DNA from: Anadara kagoshimensis
Taxonomy: Eukaryota > Mollusca > Bivalvia > Arcoida > Arcidae
Direction: 5' to 3'
DNA: 64,000 bases
NCBI GenBank assembly: GCA_021292105.1
Contig: CM037861.1
Coordinates: 72,462,777-72,526,776, forward strand
The stretch's first letter is position 1. Every line of letters begins with the position of its first letter. This document shows positions 56,801 to 62,800 of this stretch, one piece after another. The notes beneath the pieces were generated by a model that made no database searches, had not been told where the DNA came from, and worked only from the letters and a program-made list of their open reading frames with translations. Both the position numbers and the translations under genes were made by a program.

Positions 56801-59800
56801 TAAACCTTTGATTTATCACTACTGTTTGTTATTCAGATTTTGGTGTAAATTAAACCTTTGATTTATCACTACTGTTTGTTATTCAGATTTTGGTGTATAT
56901 TAACCTTTGATTTATCACTACTGTTTGTTATTCAGATTTTGGTGTATACTAAACCTTTGATTTATCACTACTGTTTGTTATTCAGATTTCGGTGTATACT
57001 AAACCTTTGATTTATCACTACTGTTTGTTATTCAGATTTTGGTGTATATTAAACCTTTGATTTATCCCTGCTGTTTGTTATTCAGAGATTTATCACTACT
57101 GTTTGTTATTCAGATTTTGGTGTACATAAACCTTTGATTTATCACTACTGTTTGTTATTCAGATTTTGGTGTATATTAAACCTTTGATTTATCACTACTG
57201 TTTGTTATTTAGATTTTGGTGTATATTAAACCTTTGATTTATCACTACTGTTTGTTATTCAGAGATTTATCACTACTGTTTGTTATTCAGATTTTGGTGT
57301 ATATTAAACCTTTGATTTATCACTACTGTTTGTTATTCAGATTTTGGTGTATATTAAACCTTTGATTTATCACTACTGTTTGTTATTTAGATTTTGGTGT
57401 ATATTAAACCTTTGATTTATCACTACTGTTTGTTATTCAGATTTTGGTGTATATTAAACCTTTGATTTATCACTACTGTTTGTTATTCAGATTTTAGTGT
57501 ATATTAAACCTTTGATTTATCACTACTGTTTGTTATTCAGATTTTGGTGTATATTAAACCTTTGATTTATCACTACTGTTTGTTATTCAGAGATTTATCA
57601 CTACTGTTTGTTATTCAGATTTTGGTGTATATTAAGCCTTTGATTTATCACTACTGTTTGTTATTCAGATTTTGGTGTATATTAAGCCTTTGATTTATCA
57701 CTACTGTTTGTTATTCAGATTTTGGTGTACATAAACCTTTGATTTATCACTACTGTTTGTTATTCAGATTTGGTTTATCACTACTGTTTGTTATTCAGAT
57801 TTTGGTGTATACTAAACCTTTGATTTATCACTACTGTTTGTTATTTTGGTGTATATTAAACCTTTGATTTATCACTACTGTTTGTTATTTTGGTGTATAT
57901 TAAACCTTTGATTTATCACTACTGTTTGTTATTCAGATTTTGGTGTACATAAACCTTTGATTTATCACTACTGTTTGTTATTCAGATTTGGTTTATCACT
58001 ACTGTTTGTTATTCAGATTTTGGTGTATATTAAGCCTTTGATTTATCACTACTGTTTGTTATTCAGATTTTGGTGTACATAAACCTTTGATTTATCACTA
58101 CTGTTTGTTATTCAGATTTTGGTGTATATTAAGCCTTTGATTTATCACTACTGTTTGTTATTCAGATTTTGGTTTACATAAACCTTTGATTTATCACTAC
58201 TGTTTGTTATTCAGATTTGGTTTATCACTACTGTTTGTTATTCAGATTTTGGTGTATACTAAACCTTTGATTTATCACTACTGTTTGTTATTTTGGTGTA
58301 TATTAAACCTTTGATTTATCACTACTGTTTGTTATTCAGATTTTGGTGTACATAAACCTTTGATTTATCACTACTGTTTGTTATTCAGATTTTGGTGTAT
58401 ATTAAACCTTTGATTTATCCTGCTGTTTGTTATTCAGAGATTTATCACTACTGTTTGTTATTCAGATTTTGGTGTACATAAACCTTTGATTTATCACTAC
58501 TGTTTGTTATTCAGATTTTGGTGTATATTAAACCTTTGATTTATCACTACTGTTTGTTATTTAGATTTTGGTGTATATTAAACCTTTGATTTATCACTAC
58601 TGTTTGTTATTCAGAGATTTATCACTACTGTTTGTTATTCAGATTTTGGTGTACATAAACCTTTGATTTATCACTACTGTTTGTTATTCAGATTTTGGTG
58701 TATATTAAACCTTTGATTTATCACTACTGTTTGTTATTTAGATTTTGGTATATTAAACCTTTGATTTATCACTACTGTTTGTTATTCAGATTTTGGTGTA
58801 TATTAAACCTTTGATTTATCACTACTGTTTGTTATTCAGATTTGGTTTATCACTACTGTTTGTTATTCAGATTTGGTTTATCACTACCGTTTGTTATTTT
58901 GGTGTATATTAAACCTTTGATTTATCACTACTGTTTGTTATTCAGATTTTGGTGTATATTAAACCTTTGATTTATCACTACTGTTTGTTATTTAGATTTT
59001 GGTGTATATTAAACCTTTGATTTATCACTACTGTTTGTTATTCAGATTTTGGTGTATATTAAACCTTTGATTTATCACTACTGTTTGTTATTCAGATTTT
59101 GGTGTATATTAAACCTTTGATTTATCACTACTGTTTGTTATTCAGATTTTGGTGTATATTAAACCTTTGATTTATCACTACTGTTTGTTATTCAGATTTT
59201 GGTGTATATTAAGCCTTTGATTTATCACTACTGTTTGTTATTCAGATTTTGGTGTATATTAAACCTTTGATTTATCACTACTGTTTGTTATTTTGGTGTA
59301 TACTAAACCTTTGATTTATCACTACTGTTTGTTATTCAGATTTTGGTGTATATTAAGCCTTTGATTTATCACTACTGTTTGTTATTCAGATTTTGGTGTA
59401 TATTAAGCCTTTGATTTATCACTACTGTTTGTTATTCAGATTTTGGTGTATATTAAACCTTTGATTTATCACTACTGTTTGTTATTCAGATTTTGGTGTA
59501 TATTAAGCCTTTGATTTATCACTACTGTTTGTTATTCAGATTTTGGTGTATATTAAACCTTTGATTTATCACTACTGTTTGTTATTCAGATTTTGGTGTA
59601 TATTAAGCCTTTGATTTATCACTACTGTTTGTTATTCAGATTTTGGTGTATATTAAGCCTTTGATTTATCACTACTGTTTGTTATTCAGATTTTGGTGTA
59701 TATTAAACCTTTGATTTATCACTACTGTTTGTTATTCAGATTTTGGTGTATATTAAGCCTTTGATTTATCACTACTGTTTGTTATTCAGATTTTGGTGTA

Positions 59801-62800
59801 TATTAAGCCTTTGATTTATCACTACTGTTTGTTATTCAGATTTTGGTGTATATTAAACCTTTGATTTATCACTACTGTTTGTTATTCAGATTTTGGTGTA
59901 TATTAAGCCTTTGATTTATCACTACTGTTTGTTATTCAGATTTTGGTGTATATTAAGCCTTTGATTTATCACTACTGTTTGTTATTCAGATTTTGGTGTA
60001 TATTAAACCTTTGATTTATCACTACTGTTTGTTATTCAGATTTTGGTGTAAATTAAACCTTTGATTTATCACTACTGTTTGTTATTCAGATTTTGGTGTA
60101 TATTAAACCTTTGATTTATCACTACTGTTTGTTATTCAGATTTTGGTGTATACTAAACCTTTGATTTATCACTACTGTTTGTTATTCAGATTTCGGTGTA
60201 TACTAAACCTTTGATTTATCACTACTGTTTGTTATTCAGATTTTGGTGTATATTAAACCTTTGATTTATCACTACTGTTTGTTATTCAGATTTTGGTGTA
60301 TATTAAACCTTTGATTTATCACTACTGTTTGTTATTCAGATTTTGGTGTATATTAAACCTTTGATTTATCACTACTGTTTGTTATTCAGATTTTGGTGTA
60401 TATTAAACCTTTGATTTATCACTACTGTTTGTTATTCAGATTTTGGTGTATATTAAACCTTTGATTTATCACTACTGTTTGTTATTCAGATTTTGGTGTA
60501 TATTAAGCCTTTGATTTCACTACTGTTTGTTATTCAGATTTTGGTGTATATTAAACCTTTGATTTATCACTACTGTTTGTTATTTTGGTGTATACTAAAC
60601 CTTTGATTTATCACTACTGTTTGTTATTCAGATTTTGGTGTATATTAAGCCTTTGATTTATCACTACTGTTTGTTATTCAGATTTTGGTGTATATTAAGC
60701 CTTTGATTTATCACTACTGTTTGTTATTCAGATTTGGTTTATCACTACTGTTTGTTATTCAGATTTTGGTGTATATTAAACCTTTGATTTATCACTACTG
60801 TTTGTTATTCAGATTTTGGTGTATACTAAACCTTTGATTTATCACTACTGTTTGTTATTCAGATTTCGGTGTATACTAAACCTTTGATTTATCACTACTG
60901 TTTGTTATTCAGATTTTGGTGTATATTAAACCTTTGATTTATCACTACTGTTTGTTATTTTGGTGTATACTAAACCTTTGATTTATCACTACTGTTTGTT
61001 ATTCAGATTTTGGTGTATATTAAGCCTTTGATTTATCACTACTGTTTGTTATTCAGATTTTGGTGTATATTAAACCTTTGATTTATCACTACTGTTTGTT
61101 ATTCAGATTTTGGTGTATACTAAACCTTTGATTTATCACTACTGTTTGTTATTCAGATTTCGGTGTATACTAAACCTTTGATTTATCACTACTGTTTGTT
61201 ATTCAGATTTTGGTGTATATTAAACCTTTGATTTATCACTACTGTTTGTTATTCAGATTTTGGTGTATATTAAACCTTTGATTTATCACTACTGTTTTTA
61301 TTCAGATTTTGGTGTATATTAAACCTTTGATTTATCACTACTGTTTGTTATTCAGATTTTGGTGTATACTAAACCTTTGATTTATCACTACCTTTTGTTA
61401 TTCAGATTTTGGTGTATATTAAACCTTTGATTTATCACTACTGTTTGTTATTCAGATTTTGGTGTATACTAAACCTTTGATTTATCACTACCTTTTGTTA
61501 TTCAGATTTTGGTGTATATTAAACCTTTGATTTATCACTACTGTTTGTTATTCAGATTTTGGTGTATATTAAACCTTTGATTTATCACTACTGTTTGTTA
61601 TTCAGATTTTGGTGTATACTAAACCTTTGATTTATCACTACCTTTTGTTATTCAGATTTCGGTGTATATTAAACCTTTGATTTATCACTACTGTTTGTTA
61701 TTCAGAGATTTATCACTACTGTTTGTTATTCAGATTTTGGTGTATATTAAACCTTTGATTTATCACTACTGTTTGTTATTCAGATTTTGGTGTATATTAA
61801 ACCTTTGATTTATCACTACTGTTTGTTATTCAGATTTTGGTGTATATTAAACCTTTGATTTATCACTACTGTTTGTTATTCAGATTTATCACTACTGTTT
61901 GTTATTCAGATTTTGGTGTATATTAAACCTTTGATTTATCACTACTGTTTGTTATTCAGATTTTGGTGTATATTAAACCTTTGATTTATCACTACTGTTT
62001 GTTATTCAGATTTTGGTGTATATTAAACCTTTGATTTATCACTACTGTTTGTTATTCAGATTTTGGTGTATATTAAACCTTTGATTTATATTATCACTAC
62101 TGTTTGTTATTCAGAGATTTATCACTACTGTTTGTTATTCAGATTTTGGTGTATATTAAACCTTTGATTTATCACTACTGTTTGTTATTCAGATTTTGGT
62201 GTATATTAAACCTTTGATTTATCACTACTGTTTGTTATTCAGATTTTGGTGTATATTAAACCTTTGATTTATCACTACTGTTTGTTATTCAGATTTTGGT
62301 GTATACTAAACCTTTGATTTATCACTACCTTTGTTATTCAGATTTTGGTGTATATTAAACCTTTGATTTATCACTACTGTTTGTTATTCAGATTTTGGTG
62401 TATACTAAACCTTTGATTTATCACTACCTTTTGTTATTCAGATTTTGGTGTATATTAAACCTTTGATTTATCACTACTGTTTGTTATTCAGATTTTGGTG
62501 TATATTAAACCTTTGATTTATCACTACTGTTTGTTATTCAGATTTTGGTGTATATTAAACCTTTGATTTATCACTACTGTTTGTTATTCAGAGATTTATC
62601 ACTACTGTTTGTTATTCAGATTTTGGTGTATATTAAACCTTTGATTTATCACTACTGTTTGTTATTCAGATTTTGGTATTATATAGTGGTTAAGTCATAA
62701 ATTGAAGATTTCTAAAGAAAAAAGATTTTGGGACTTCAAAATACTGTGGCAATAAGAGAGGTGGCAAAGTTTAAGGGAGGCATTACAACATGGTTTTACT

